DNA from: Microbacterium sp. SORGH_AS_0888
Lineage (GTDB): Bacteria > Actinomycetota > Actinomycetes > Actinomycetales > Microbacteriaceae
DNA: 64,000 nt
Direction: 5' to 3'
Assembly: GCF_030818905.1 (NCBI RefSeq)
Contig: NZ_JAUTAZ010000001.1
Coordinates: 3,534,001 to 3,598,000 of the forward strand
Shown: one piece after another, positions 43,762 to 52,951 of the stretch
Position numbering within the stretch: the stretch's first letter is position 1
How the letters are laid out: each line of letters starts with the position of its first letter
Made by a program: the position numbers and the translations under genes
Notes under the pieces: model-generated
Databases searched by the model: none
Told to the model about the DNA's origin: nothing
Seen by the model: the letters and a program-made list of their open reading frames with translations, nothing else

Positions 43762-44625
43762 TCACTTCAGCAGCCGCGACAGCCGCCGGTCGGCGAGGAG
43801 CTTCCCGCCCGTCTGGCAGGTCGGGCAGTACTCCAGGCTGTTGTCGGCGAAGAAGACGCTGCGCACCTCGTCGCCGCACACGGGGCACGCCTGGCCGCGC
43901 CGTCCGTGCACGCGCATGCCGCGCCGCTTCGCGTCCTTGAGGTCGGCGGGCGGCTTTCCGGACGCCGTGGCCACCGCATCCGCGAGGGTCTCCCGCATCG
44001 CGCCGAACAGGCGGTCGACCTCCGCGTCGTCGAGTGTCGCCGCCAGCGCGTAGGGCGACATCCGAGCGGCGTGCAGGATCTCGTCGGAGTAGGCGTTTCC
44101 GACGCCCGCGATGATCGACTGATCGCGCAGCACGCCCTTGATCTGCGTGCGGCGTCCGGCGAGGAGTCCCGTCAGGGTCTCGCGCGTGAACGTCCCATCC
44201 AGGGGGTCCGGGCCGAGCCGGGCGATGCCGGGGACGTCCGCCGGATCCGCCGCCACGTACACCGCGAGCGACTTCTTGGTTCCCGCCTCGGTCAGATCGA
44301 ACCCCGAGCCGTCCTCGAACGCCACGCGCAGCGCGAGCGGGCTGCGGCCGGGGCGCACCGGCGTGCGCGGGGCCTCGTCGTACCAGCGCAGCCACCCGGC
44401 CTTGGCGAGGTGGAACACGAGGTGCGCACCGGCATCCGTCGCGATGTCCACGAACTTGCCGTGCCGCGCGACGGCGGCCACCCGGGCGCCCTCGAGCACC
44501 TCGATCGGCGGGGCATAGGTCTTCAGCGCCGAGATCGCGAGAACGCGTGCGCGCTCGATGCGCAGCCCGGTGATGCGCTCGCCGAGGAAGTCGACGAGTC
44601 CCTGCACCTCCGGCATCTCAGGCAT
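43762..44625 (-). CDS. Fpg/Nei-family DNA glycosylase/AP lyase
   Basis: The 287-aa base-excision repair enzyme starts MPEMPEVQ, giving the catalytic N-terminal proline and the following glutamate after Met removal. This fixes the start at 44625 rather than nine codons earlier. The H2TH region (TQIKGVLRDQSIIAGVGNAYSDEI) lies near residue 155-180. The C-terminal zinc finger is complete, with CPVCGDE and YCPTCQ. It removes oxidised bases such as 8-oxoguanine or oxidised pyrimidines. Fpg versus Nei cannot be settled from this sequence alone. Confidence 0.92.
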   Translation of the reverse strand: MPEMPEVQGLVDFLGERITGLRIERARVLAISALKTYAPPIEVLEGARVAAVARHGKFVDIATDAGAHLVFHLAKAGWLRWYDEAPRTPVRPGRSPLALRVAFEDGSGFDLTEAGTKKSLAVYVAADPADVPGIARLGPDPLDGTFTRETLTGLLAGRRTQIKGVLRDQSIIAGVGNAYSDEILHAARMSPYALAATLDDAEVDRLFGAMRETLADAVATASGKPPADLKDAKRRGMRVHGRRGQACPVCGDEVRSVFFADNSLEYCPTCQTGGKLLADRRLSRLLK

Positions 44626-44739
44626 GCCGACATCCTGCCACGGTGTGCCCACGCCGGGGCAGGCCCGTGGGCGAGAACAGGCGGGTCTGCGGCGCAGACA
44701 TCCTGCTCCCGCGAGATGGCCTGATCCGGTGCGGGCGGC

Positions 44740-45297
44740 TCAGAGCACGGGCCACGTCACGGGCTCCCGCGGGTCTCCGGGGAGCAGGTCGGCGATCCAG
44801 GCGTCGCTGCGCACGCCAGAGCCGTTCACGAGCGCGCGGCGCAGACCGCCGCCGTAGCGGAAGCCCAGGGAGGCCGCGACCCGCGCAGACGCCGTGTTGC
44901 CCACGACGGCGCGCCACTCGATGCGCGCGAGTCCGAGGGGACCTTCGAAGCCCCAGTCCACGACGGCGGCCGCGGCCTCCGTCATGAGCCCCTCGCCGCG
45001 CGACCCCGGCGCCAGCCAGTACCCGATCTCTCCCGCGCCGCGGCCGAGGCCGTGCAGGCCGATCATCCCGGCGAGAACGCCGTCCCGCCGCAGCGCCCAC
45101 GTCGTCTCGCTCACCTCCGCCCATCCGGCGGCCGCCTTCACGGGGAAGCCCGCGGCATCCCTGCGCGTGTACGGGTTCGGCACGGTCGTGAAACGCTGGA
45201 TGCCGTCGTCCTGGCATGCGACGAAGATCGCGTCCGCGTCCGCTCCGCGCGGTATCGAGAGCTCGAGCCGATCGGTGCGCAGGGTGACGGGTTCCAT
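44740..45297 (-). CDS. GNAT-family acetyltransferase (RimJ/RimL-like)
   Basis: The 185-aa protein has the RimJ/RimL-type GNAT layout: the N-terminal LRTDRLELSIP strand, a GEIGYWLAPGSRGEGLMTEA acetyl-CoA-binding stretch near residue 90-110, and the RVAASLGFRYGG end near 145-155. The start MEPVTLR is preferred because GGTGG lies upstream; a GTG three codons earlier is possible. The acceptor is unknown. It stands between unrelated genes. Confidence 0.85.
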   Translation of the reverse strand: MEPVTLRTDRLELSIPRGADADAIFVACQDDGIQRFTTVPNPYTRRDAAGFPVKAAAGWAEVSETTWALRRDGVLAGMIGLHGLGRGAGEIGYWLAPGSRGEGLMTEAAAAVVDWGFEGPLGLARIEWRAVVGNTASARVAASLGFRYGGGLRRALVNGSGVRSDAWIADLLPGDPREPVTWPVL

Positions 45298-45330
45298 GTC
45301 CGCCACCCTATGCGCCGCGTCGGCCGCGGG

Positions 45331-46587
45331 TCAGACGCGCACCGAGGCCGAGCCGCGCGGCACGAGCCGGTCCAGCTGCGTCACGTGCGCGGGGGTGAGC
45401 TCCTCGAGCGTCTGCACCTGCAGGAGCTTCATGGTGCGCACGACCTGCTCGGCGAGGATCTGGATCGCCCGGTCGACACCCGCGCGGCCGCCCGCCATGA
45501 GGCCGTACAGATAGGCGCGGCCGATGAGCGTGAAGCGGGCCCCCATCGCGATCGAGGCGACGATGTCGGCGCCGTCCATGATCCCGGTGTCGATCGCGAT
45601 CTCGGTGTCGGCGCCGACCTCGCGCACCACCTCGGGAAGCAGGTGGAACGGCACGGGAGCCCGGTCGAGCTGGCGGCCGCCGTGGTTGGAGAGCACGATC
45701 CCGTCGACTCCCAGGTCGACGAGCCGGCGGGAGTCCTCGACGTTCTGCACTCCCTTGATCACGATCTTCCCGGGCCACAGCGACCGGATGATCTCGAGGT
45801 CGTCGAAGGAGATCGAGGGGTCCATGGCCGAGTCGAGCAGCTCGCCGACGGTGCCGCCCGTCGAGGACAGCGAGGCGAACTCGAGCTTCGGCGTCGTGAG
45901 GAAGTCGATCCACCACCACGGCCGCGGCAGCGCGTTGATCACGGTGCCGAGGCTGAGCTGCGGCGGGATCGAGAAGCCGTTGCGCTTGTCGCGCAGGCGC
46001 GCGCCCGCGACCGGCGTGTCGACCGTGAAGAAGAGCGTGTCGAAGCCGGCCTTCGCCGCGCGCTCGACGAGGCCGTAGGAGATCTCCCGCTGACGCATGA
46101 CATACAGCTGGAACCAGTTGCGTCCGTGCGGGTTCGCCGCCTTCACGTCCTCGATGGAGGTCGTGCCGAGGGTCGAGAGCGTGAAGGGGATGCCGGCTGC
46201 CCCAGCGGCGCCCGCGCCGGCGATCTCGCCTTCTGTCTGCATGAGGCGCGTGAAGCCGGTCGGAGCGATGCCGAAGGGGAGGGCGGACGGGCCGCCGAAG
46301 ATCGTCGTGGAGGTGTCCACGTGCGAGACGTCGCGCAGGATCGAGGGGTGGAACTCGATGTCGCGGAACGCCTGGCGGGCGCGGGCGAGCGAGATCTCGG
46401 CATCCGCCGCGCCGTCCGTGTAATCGAACGCGGCGGCGGGGGTGCGACGTTTGGCGATTCGGCGCAGGTCGGCGATCGTGAGCGCGGAGCTGAGCCGCCG
46501 ACGGCGGGCGTTGAGGTCCGGCTTCTTGAACTGCATGAGCTCGAAGAGCTCCGCGGGGTGGGGCAGCTGACGACGGATCGGGCTCAT
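45331..46587 (-). CDS. lldD: FMN-dependent L-lactate dehydrogenase (quinone)
   Basis: This 418-aa alpha-hydroxy-acid dehydrogenase oxidises L-lactate to pyruvate using FMN. The TIM barrel shows [18 protein letters not shown] near residue 53, the QLYVMRQRE flavin site near 165, [16 protein letters not shown] near 190, and the catalytic [13 protein letters not shown] near 298. The operator at 46604-46618 sits 17 bases upstream of the start, so the divergent LldR-type gene probably represses it. AAGGATG provides the ribosome site. Confidence 0.93.
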   Translation of the reverse strand: MSPIRRQLPHPAELFELMQFKKPDLNARRRRLSSALTIADLRRIAKRRTPAAAFDYTDGAADAEISLARARQAFRDIEFHPSILRDVSHVDTSTTIFGGPSALPFGIAPTGFTRLMQTEGEIAGAGAAGAAGIPFTLSTLGTTSIEDVKAANPHGRNWFQLYVMRQREISYGLVERAAKAGFDTLFFTVDTPVAGARLRDKRNGFSIPPQLSLGTVINALPRPWWWIDFLTTPKLEFASLSSTGGTVGELLDSAMDPSISFDDLEIIRSLWPGKIVIKGVQNVEDSRRLVDLGVDGIVLSNHGGRQLDRAPVPFHLLPEVVREVGADTEIAIDTGIMDGADIVASIAMGARFTLIGRAYLYGLMAGGRAGVDRAIQILAEQVVRTMKLLQVQTLEELTPAHVTQLDRLVPRGSASVRV

Positions 46588-46603
46588 GCGGCATCCTTAA
46601 TTT

Positions 46604-46618
46604 AGTGGTCTGACCACT
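46604..46618. promoter_or_regulatory. LldR-type operator
   Basis: AGTGGTCTGACCACT is a perfect 6-bp inverted repeat with a 3-base spacer. Its core TGGTCTGACCA fits the TNGTNNNACNA consensus known for Corynebacterium LldR and FadR-type GntR regulators. It lies in the divergent gap of lldD and the regulator gene. Confidence 0.88.
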
Positions 46619-46630
46619 GAGTAGGCTAGG

Positions 46631-46660
46631 CGTGTCGGACGGCGTCGTCAATCCGACACG
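46631..46660 (+). promoter_or_regulatory. Hairpin in the leader of the lldR-like gene
   Basis: CGTGTCGGA (46631-46639) and TCCGACACG (46652-46660) pair perfectly around a 12-base loop. The right arm ends at the ribosome site GGGAGGA of the regulator gene, so folding could affect translation, or the arms could be a further protein site. Confidence 0.5.
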
Positions 46661-46673
46661 GGAGGATGGACGA

Positions 46674-47399
46674 ATGAGTGACGCAGCGATGTGGGAGCCG
46701 GTCGTGCGTGCACGGGCCCACGAGCTCGTCATCCAGGCCATCGAGGACCAGATCACCTCCGGTGCACTGCGCGTGGCCGACCCGCTGCCGCCCGAACGGG
46801 AGCTCGCCGCGCGGCTCGGCGTCAGCCGTGCGGGCGTGCGAGAAGCCGTGCGGGTCCTCGAGGGTCAGGGCGTGCTGCGATCCCGCGTCGGCTCGGGCGC
46901 CGAGGCCGGCACGTTCGTGGCCGCGCTGCCCGACGCGGCGCTGACCCGGTTCCTACGGCTCCACGTGGCGCTCGCGAACTTCCCCATGTCCGATGTGATC
47001 GCCGCGCGGATCGCCCTGGAACGCACGTCGGCCGCGCTCGCCGCCGCGCACGCCACGGAGGCGGCGCTCGACGGCATCGCCGCTCTGGTCGAGCGGATGG
47101 ACGACCCGGCGCTCGACCGAGCCGCGTTCAACGCCGCGGACGCGGAGCTCCACATCGCGATCGCGCAGGCCAGCGGCAACCGGCTGGTCGCTTCCCTGGC
47201 GGTCGCCATCCGCGGTGCGCTGCGCGACCCGTTGCTGCGGGCGATCGAGTCCGCCGGGGGCTGGGATGAGACGGCGGCCGACCTGCAGCGGCAGCATCAC
47301 GGCATCCTCGATGCCCTTCGCGGCGGTGACGGGGCGCGCGCCGCCGACCTCATGGAGCAGCACATCCGGTATGCGGAGGCGGCGCTCGCGCTCGCCTGA
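46674..47399 (+). CDS. lldR: GntR-family FCD regulator, LldR type
   Basis: The 241-aa protein has a FadR-type winged HTH (about residues 12-78, with ELAARLGVSRAGVREAVRVLEGQGVL) and an FCD domain (about 95-230) with metal-site histidine patterns (ELHIAIAQASGN, QHHGILDALR). It is divergent from lldD and the intervening operator matches the LldR consensus, so it is most likely the lactate-responsive repressor. The start MSDAAMWEP follows GGGAGGA. Confidence 0.88.
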   Translation: MSDAAMWEPVVRARAHELVIQAIEDQITSGALRVADPLPPERELAARLGVSRAGVREAVRVLEGQGVLRSRVGSGAEAGTFVAALPDAALTRFLRLHVALANFPMSDVIAARIALERTSAALAAAHATEAALDGIAALVERMDDPALDRAAFNAADAELHIAIAQASGNRLVASLAVAIRGALRDPLLRAIESAGGWDETAADLQRQHHGILDALRGGDGARAADLMEQHIRYAEAALALA

Positions 47400-47464
47400 C
47401 CGCCCCGCCCGCCAACCCCGCGCCCCCGCTCTGACCCCACCCCTCTCGCTCGCCCCGCGCCCCG

Positions 47465-47470
47465 GCTAGC
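47465..47470. repeat. Target-site duplication, left copy (GCTAGC)
   Basis: GCTAGC at 47465-47470 is repeated at 48538-48543 on the other side of the IS element. The 6-bp NCTAGN form is the known target preference of IS481. The transposase stop codon TAG is formed by this flanking sequence. Confidence 0.85.
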
Positions 47471-48447
47471 TGTATTGACCTCGACCGTTGTTGATTCGGT
47501 CGATGGGGATGCCGCCGATGCCGAGGTGGTGTCTGTCTAGGTTGTAGTGATCGAGCCAGGTGGGCAAGGCTGCGGTGCGGTCGGTGTTCGAGTTCCATGG
47601 TCGGGCGTAGGCCCACTCGGTCGCGAGGGTTCGGTTGAGGCGTTCCACTTTCCCGTTGGTCCAGGGGCAGTGCGGGCGGATGAACTTCTGAGTGATTCCG
47701 TGCGCGTTGATCACGCCGCGGAATGCGGTGGAGTGACGGTAGGCGAACGCGTTGTCGCTGATGACCCGCTCGACCCTCACTCCGAGGGCGGCGTAGAACG
47801 CGACAGCGCGATCTAAGAACCCCGCGGCGGTGACACCCTTCTCGTCGTCGTGGACCTCGGCGTAAGCGACCCGGGAATGGTCATCGATGGCGGTGTGGAC
47901 GTAGTCGTATCCGATCTTCAGATGCGACGTCCGATGAACAGCGACGGTCTGGGTCGGATCCGCGCGCCACCCGCCGCCGTCCGGGATCCTGCCGAGCTTC
48001 TTCACGTCGACATGGATCAGCGAGCCGGGGTGGTCGTGCTCGTAGCGCGCCGCAGTGGCCCGCCTCGCGCGGATGATTCTGCCCGTGACGGGATCCAGCT
48101 CGCGAATCAACGGGACTCGGTGGCGGTGCAGCACCCGCCCCACCGTCGACGCGTGCATGCCGAGTCTGCCCGCGATGAACACCGGGCCACGACGGCTGAG
48201 ATGCCGAATGATCAACACCCGCGTCTCCACACATGGGGCCGTGCGACGAGGATGCGACGCGGCCACGCTGGACCGATCGATCAGCCCCGCCGGTCCGTCC
48301 TCCCGGAAGCGGCGCCCACCACCGCCACGCCGCCGTGCGAGAGATCCCCATCTCCGCCGCAACATGCGAGACCGGGCGCCCAGATTGGATGCGCTGGACC
48401 ATGATCAACCTGCCAGCCGGCGTCAGCCGGGCGTTAGCGTGGGACAC
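47466..48447 (-). pseudogene. IS481-family transposase, frameshifted
   Basis: Translation starts at ATG 48447 with an HTH region (residues 1-45: RPVSHVAAEMGISRTAAWRWW). It leaves frame at the CCC run 48315-48317, then continues in the next frame as RRFREDGPAGLIDRSS through the rve integrase core to the end. Removing one base gives 326 aa, the normal family length. DDE residues are present, with the first acidic residue in LIHVDVKKLG and later ones in RVISDNAF and PWTNGKVERLNRT. The stop codon lies in the target duplication. IS481 transposases are normally single frames, so this copy is inactive or misread. Confidence 0.9.
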
Positions 48448-48537
48448 GAGAGACCTCCGTGGACTCGAGGGAACCTAGACAACTCCAACTCGACCCCGGA
48501 GGTCTCTCCTACGTCAACAACGATCCGGGTCAGTACA
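47471..48537 (-). mobile_element. IS481-family insertion sequence (1067 bp)
   Basis: The terminal inverted repeats begin TGTATTGACC on the left and TGTACTGACC on the right, matching 20 of the first 24 bases. A 6-bp target duplication GCTAGC flanks them. A single IS481-type transposase occupies almost the full length on the minus strand but is frameshifted. The element sits between lldR and the DUF559 gene. The intact ends and duplication suggest a fairly recent insertion. Confidence 0.93.
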
Positions 48538-48543
48538 GCTAGC
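48538..48543. repeat. Target-site duplication, right copy (GCTAGC)
   Basis: This matches the left copy at 47465-47470 and directly follows the right terminal repeat of the IS element. Confidence 0.85.
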
Positions 48544-48606
48544 CCCTCTCGCCCTTCGCGCCCCGGCTCGCCCTCGCGTTCCGCCCCGCCCTTCGCGCCC
48601 CGGCCA

Positions 48607-48685
48607 CTGCGCATAACTCAGGCAGAAGCGCTCTCGAGCAGTCCGCGGACCCCTGCGCGGCCGATTCTGCCTGAGTTATGCGCAG
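48607..48685. repeat. Palindromic repeat B, copy 3, with extended arms
   Basis: The 69-bp core (48612-48680) has arms CATAACTCAGGCAGAA and TTCTGCCTGAGTTATG. The pairing extends five bases further on each side (CTGCG/CGCAG) to 79 bp. The core centre contains the self-complementary GTCCGCGGAC. It lies about 100 bases upstream of the DUF559 gene. Confidence 0.9.
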
Positions 48686-48781
48686 GCATCGGCTCCTCCC
48701 CAGCCGCCCCGGCGGCGCGGGATGTCCACATCTGCGCCCGGCAAGCGCCAGCGCGGATGTCGGCAAGCCACGGTGGAGGGC

Positions 48782-49639
48782 ATGACACATCCCGAGCGGA
48801 GCGACGGTGTGCTCCGCCGGGCTGATCTGCTCGCCGCGGGGTATCGTCCCCGACGCATCACCCGTGCCGTGCGGGACGGTGAGCTGATACGTCTGCGACG
48901 GGACCGCTACATGCGAGCGCCGCAGCACGGGATCGACCAGGCGGTGCGGATCGGCGGTCGCCTCGCCTGCGTGTCACTGCTGGCGGTGCTCGGAGTGTTC
49001 GTCCTGGATACGAGCAGGCTCCATGTGCACCTCGAACGGACGATGTCGCGGCTTCGCTCCCCGGACGACCGCTCACGGCGCTTCAGTCGGGCCGACACGA
49101 CCCGCGCGCGGCTGCATTGGTGGCCCTTGTCCGACGTGCCGGCCCTCGGCGTGGTCGCTCTCGCCGACGCCCTGGCTCAGGCGGTGCGCTGCCAGACGGC
49201 GAGAGCGGCGGTCGCCACGGTCGACAGCATCCTCCATCTCGGGCTGATGACGCACGCGGAGGTGCAGGATGTCTTCGCGTCGCTGCCGCGGCGGTACGCG
49301 GTGATCCTCTCGCTTGCGGACGCCTCGGCCGAATCGGGCGCCGAGACGCTCATGCGGCTCGTGCTGCGGCAGCTGGGGCTGCGCTACCAGGCGCAGGTGC
49401 GGATCCGCGGCGTCGGACGAGTCGACTTCCTCGTCGAGGGATGGCTCGTGATCGAGTGCGACAGCCGCGCCCATCATGAGGGGTGGGCGAAGCAGCGCGA
49501 GGATCGGCGCCGCGATCTCGCCGCCGCCGCGCGGGGTCTGACGACACTCCGTCCGCTCGCCGAGGACCTGTTCTTCGAGCGTGAGCACGTCGTCGCCGCG
49601 GTGCGCGGGCTCGTCGCGGCCCGTCGTCGTCGCGGTTGA
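48782..49639 (+). CDS. AbiEi-like antitoxin domain and DUF559 (Vsr-like nuclease fold) protein
   Basis: This 285-aa protein has an N-terminal AbiEi-type winged-helix region (about residues 8-60: GVLRRADLLAAGYRPRRITRAVRDGELIRLRRDRY). Its C-terminal DUF559-like part (about 190-280) has VDFLVEGWLVIECDSRAHHEG, the E-x-D-S pattern of PD-(D/E)xK-type nuclease folds. Proteins of this layout are common in Microbacteriaceae and are usually annotated as AbiEi-family without an adjacent toxin; none is adjacent here. Repeat B copies 3 and 4 lie on either side. The start MTHPERSD has GGAGGG upstream. Function is unknown. Confidence 0.8.
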   Translation: MTHPERSDGVLRRADLLAAGYRPRRITRAVRDGELIRLRRDRYMRAPQHGIDQAVRIGGRLACVSLLAVLGVFVLDTSRLHVHLERTMSRLRSPDDRSRRFSRADTTRARLHWWPLSDVPALGVVALADALAQAVRCQTARAAVATVDSILHLGLMTHAEVQDVFASLPRRYAVILSLADASAESGAETLMRLVLRQLGLRYQAQVRIRGVGRVDFLVEGWLVIECDSRAHHEGWAKQREDRRRDLAAAARGLTTLRPLAEDLFFEREHVVAAVRGLVAARRRRG

Positions 49640-49680
49640 CAGGCGCCGGTGCACGACCCGTGAACGAGACCGCACCTGCG

Positions 49681-49749
49681 CGTAACTCAGGCAGAACTGC
49701 CGCCGCTGGGCCGAGAACGGCCCGAGAGGCAGGTTCTGCCTGAGTTATG
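49681..49749. repeat. Palindromic repeat B (69 bp), copy 4
   Basis: The arms are CGTAACTCAGGCAGAA and TTCTGCCTGAGTTATG, one mismatch in 16. The core folds by CTGCC/GGCAG and GGGCCG/CGGCCC. It lies 41 bases after the DUF559 stop and 16 bases beyond the trpS stop (convergent ends). Confidence 0.9.
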
Positions 49750-49765
49750 CGCGTTGGCGCTCGGG

Positions 49766-50779
<1,014 letters not shown>

Positions 50780-50810
50780 CTAGGGAACCGTGACGACGGA
50801 CCCCGTGGGC

Positions 50811-51659
50811 TCAGACGCCGACGCGGTAGTCGACGATCACCGGTGCGTGGTCGCTCCATCGCTCCGCGTAGGCGGCGGCGCGCGCGACACGATAGTCGAC
50901 GACGCGTTCCGCCAGCGTCGGCGTGACGAGGTGGTAGTCGATGCGCCAGCCGGTGTCGTTGTCGAACGCCTGGCCGCGGTTCGACCACCACGTGTAGGGG
51001 CCGTCGACCTCGCCGGCGAATCGGCGCCCCACGTCGACCCAGCCCAGACCGGTCCCGGTCGAGCCGTCGACACCGACGATCTCGGCGCCTTCGTCGCCGA
51101 GGAATCGGTCGAAGTAGGCGCGTTCGCGGGGGAGGAACCCCGCCTTCTTGACATTGCCGCGCCAGTTCTTGATGTCGAGCGGTCGGTGGCCGACGTTGAG
51201 GTCGCCCATGACGGCCGCGAGCGCGCCGTCCGACGCGAGCTCGGGCAGGCGCACGGTCATCGCGTCGAGGAAGCCGTACTTGGCGTCCTGTTTGGGGGTG
51301 CCGTCCTCTCCGGAGTGCACATAGGCGCTCACGACGGTCAAGCGCTCCCCGTCGACGTCGAAATCGGCCTCGAGCCAGCGGCCCTGCGAGTCGACCGTGT
51401 CGTCGCCGAGCTCGGTCCGCGACGCGAGGATCGGCAGGCGGCTCGCGACGGCGACGCCGGAGCGGCCCTTGGTGTGCGACTCGTCGTGGACAAGCTCCCA
51501 CCCGGGCAGCGCCGTCTCGAGGTGGACGCGCTCGGCGCGCACCTCTTGCAGCGCGAGGATGTCGACATCCGCAGCATCGAGCCATCCGGCCATGCCGTTG
51601 CGCACGGCGGCGCGGATTCCGTTGACGTTGACGGTGGCGATGCGGAGGTCTCTGGGCAC
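50811..51659 (-). CDS. Exodeoxyribonuclease III / AP endonuclease
   Basis: This 282-aa enzyme belongs to the exonuclease III family of base-excision repair. Metal and catalytic residues are recognisable in NVNGIR (residue 11-16), LQEVRAE (metal Glu), MGDLNVG (Asp and Asn) and WSDHAPV (catalytic His near the end). The GTG start gives the family length. It lies between trpS and the YihY gene on the same strand. Confidence 0.93.
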   Translation of the reverse strand: MPRDLRIATVNVNGIRAAVRNGMAGWLDAADVDILALQEVRAERVHLETALPGWELVHDESHTKGRSGVAVASRLPILASRTELGDDTVDSQGRWLEADFDVDGERLTVVSAYVHSGEDGTPKQDAKYGFLDAMTVRLPELASDGALAAVMGDLNVGHRPLDIKNWRGNVKKAGFLPRERAYFDRFLGDEGAEIVGVDGSTGTGLGWVDVGRRFAGEVDGPYTWWSNRGQAFDNDTGWRIDYHLVTPTLAERVVDYRVARAAAYAERWSDHAPVIVDYRVGV

Positions 51660-51668
51660 GGATCAAGC

Positions 51669-52845
51669 CTAGGATGAGCCACCGACATCGTCGGTCGGGT
51701 GCTCGTAGAGGCGCCGTGGCGACTCCGGCAGCGCCGCCTCCACGCGGGCGAGGTCCGCCGCCGCGGCGCGCACCCGGGCTCGAGCCCGCGGACGCTCCCA
51801 CCAGCGGGCGTGGGTGCGGGCGTCCCGGGCCTCGCGCAGACGCACCTGCGCGGCGATGTGCAGCGCCTCCCGTTCGCGGCGTCTCCGCTCCTGCTCGGAG
51901 ATGGCCACCAGCGGCAGGTCGCGGTCGGCCGTCGCGACCGCGATCCAGGCCGCCGCGACGAGCATCACGATCCCGTTGAGGCGGAACCACAGCAGGAAGC
52001 CGATGAAGATCGCGAAGGTCGCCAGCAGCGGGTTGCTGGGGGAGTAGAGCAGCAGCACGCCCGCGCCCAGCTGGAGCACCGCGAGCGCCGCACCGCCGAG
52101 GAGGGAGCCGGGCCAGATGCGCCGCCAGCGCAAGGAGGTTCCGGTGAGGAATCGGAACAGGAGCGCGAGGGCGAGCGCGTTGATCGCGAAGGCGACGAGG
52201 AGCGTCAGCACGCGCACCGTGACGGCCGACCAGGTGCTGTCGGTGTTCCAGCCGATCAGGGTGAACATCACGTCGAGTGCCCAGAGCGTGATCTGCACGA
52301 GCGCCCAGCCGACGAGCAGCGAGACCCCGAACAGTGCCGCCGCCAGCAGATCGCGCGCCTTGAGCACCACATAGCTGCGGTCGTCGTAGGGCAGCCCGAA
52401 CGTGTCCCGCACGGCGCGGCGGGTGTAGGTCACGAAGCCGATCGCGGTCCAGACGACCACGATGAGGGCGATGAGCCCGGTGATGGTGGCCAGGCTCCCG
52501 CCGCTTCTGGCGGCGACCTCCTGCACCGTGTCCGGGTGGATCAGACCGTGCTCGCTGACGAGATTGGGGATGTAGGAGTTGACGATGTCGATGAGGCCTG
52601 CGACGGCCTGTTCGTCGCCGCCGAGCCAGAGGCCCACGCCGGCGGCAGCGAGATAGATGCCGGAGAAGATCGTGAACAACGACTGGTAGCTGATGCCCGC
52701 CGCGAGGAGGAAGCCGTTGTGCTGGAGGAAGTGGCGCCAGACGCGGATCGGGAACCAGGCCAGCGTGCGTCGCGTGAGGTCGGTGGCTCGCTCGATCGGC
52801 TCATCGAGCCGCTCCGCGCAGCAGCTGCCACCGGTCGTCCGTCAC
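51669..52845 (-). CDS. YihY/BrkB-family membrane protein, apparent frameshift near the N-terminus
   Basis: The main frame encodes five to six membrane helices of the YihY/virulence-factor BrkB family (formerly called RNase BN) and a charged C-terminal tail. The conserved start region (RTLAWFPIRVW, HFLQHNGFLLAAGISYQSLF) is in the same frame but has no start codon before a stop. Removing one base at the GG near 52814-52815 joins it to GTG 52845, beginning VTDDRWQLLRERLDEPIERA, giving 391 aa. Without correction the only in-frame start is a TTG at 52679 inside the first helix. Function unknown; probably a transporter-like membrane protein. Confidence 0.75.
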
Positions 52846-52863
52846 GCTCACACCCTACCCATG

Positions 52864-52938
52864 ACCGCGAGACCAGTCCTGCGCGCCGAGACCGGCGAGA
52901 AAACCGCCGGTCTCGGCGCCGCGGACTGGTCTCGCGGT
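52864..52938. repeat. Palindromic repeat A (75 bp)
   Basis: All 75 bases match the copy at 55058-55132, in the same orientation. Outer arms (14 bp) and inner arms (10 bp) are perfect. It begins 18 bases upstream of the YihY GTG and ends 13 bases beyond the stop of the first XRE/DUF2690 gene. Confidence 0.93.
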
Positions 52939-52951
52939 GAGGGAGGGGAGA

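Noticed and set aside
48300..48330. Programmed frameshift in the transposase
   Set aside because: No slippery heptamer or known need for shifting in IS481; the break resembles the five other single-base breaks in the window.
47881..48447. Separate short gene at the IS element
   Set aside because: It is the N-terminal part of the frameshifted IS481 transposase continuing out of frame.
25319..49749. Repeat B copies as a CRISPR array
   Set aside because: Copies are scattered over 24 kb, each is palindromic end to end, and there are no regular spacers or cas genes.
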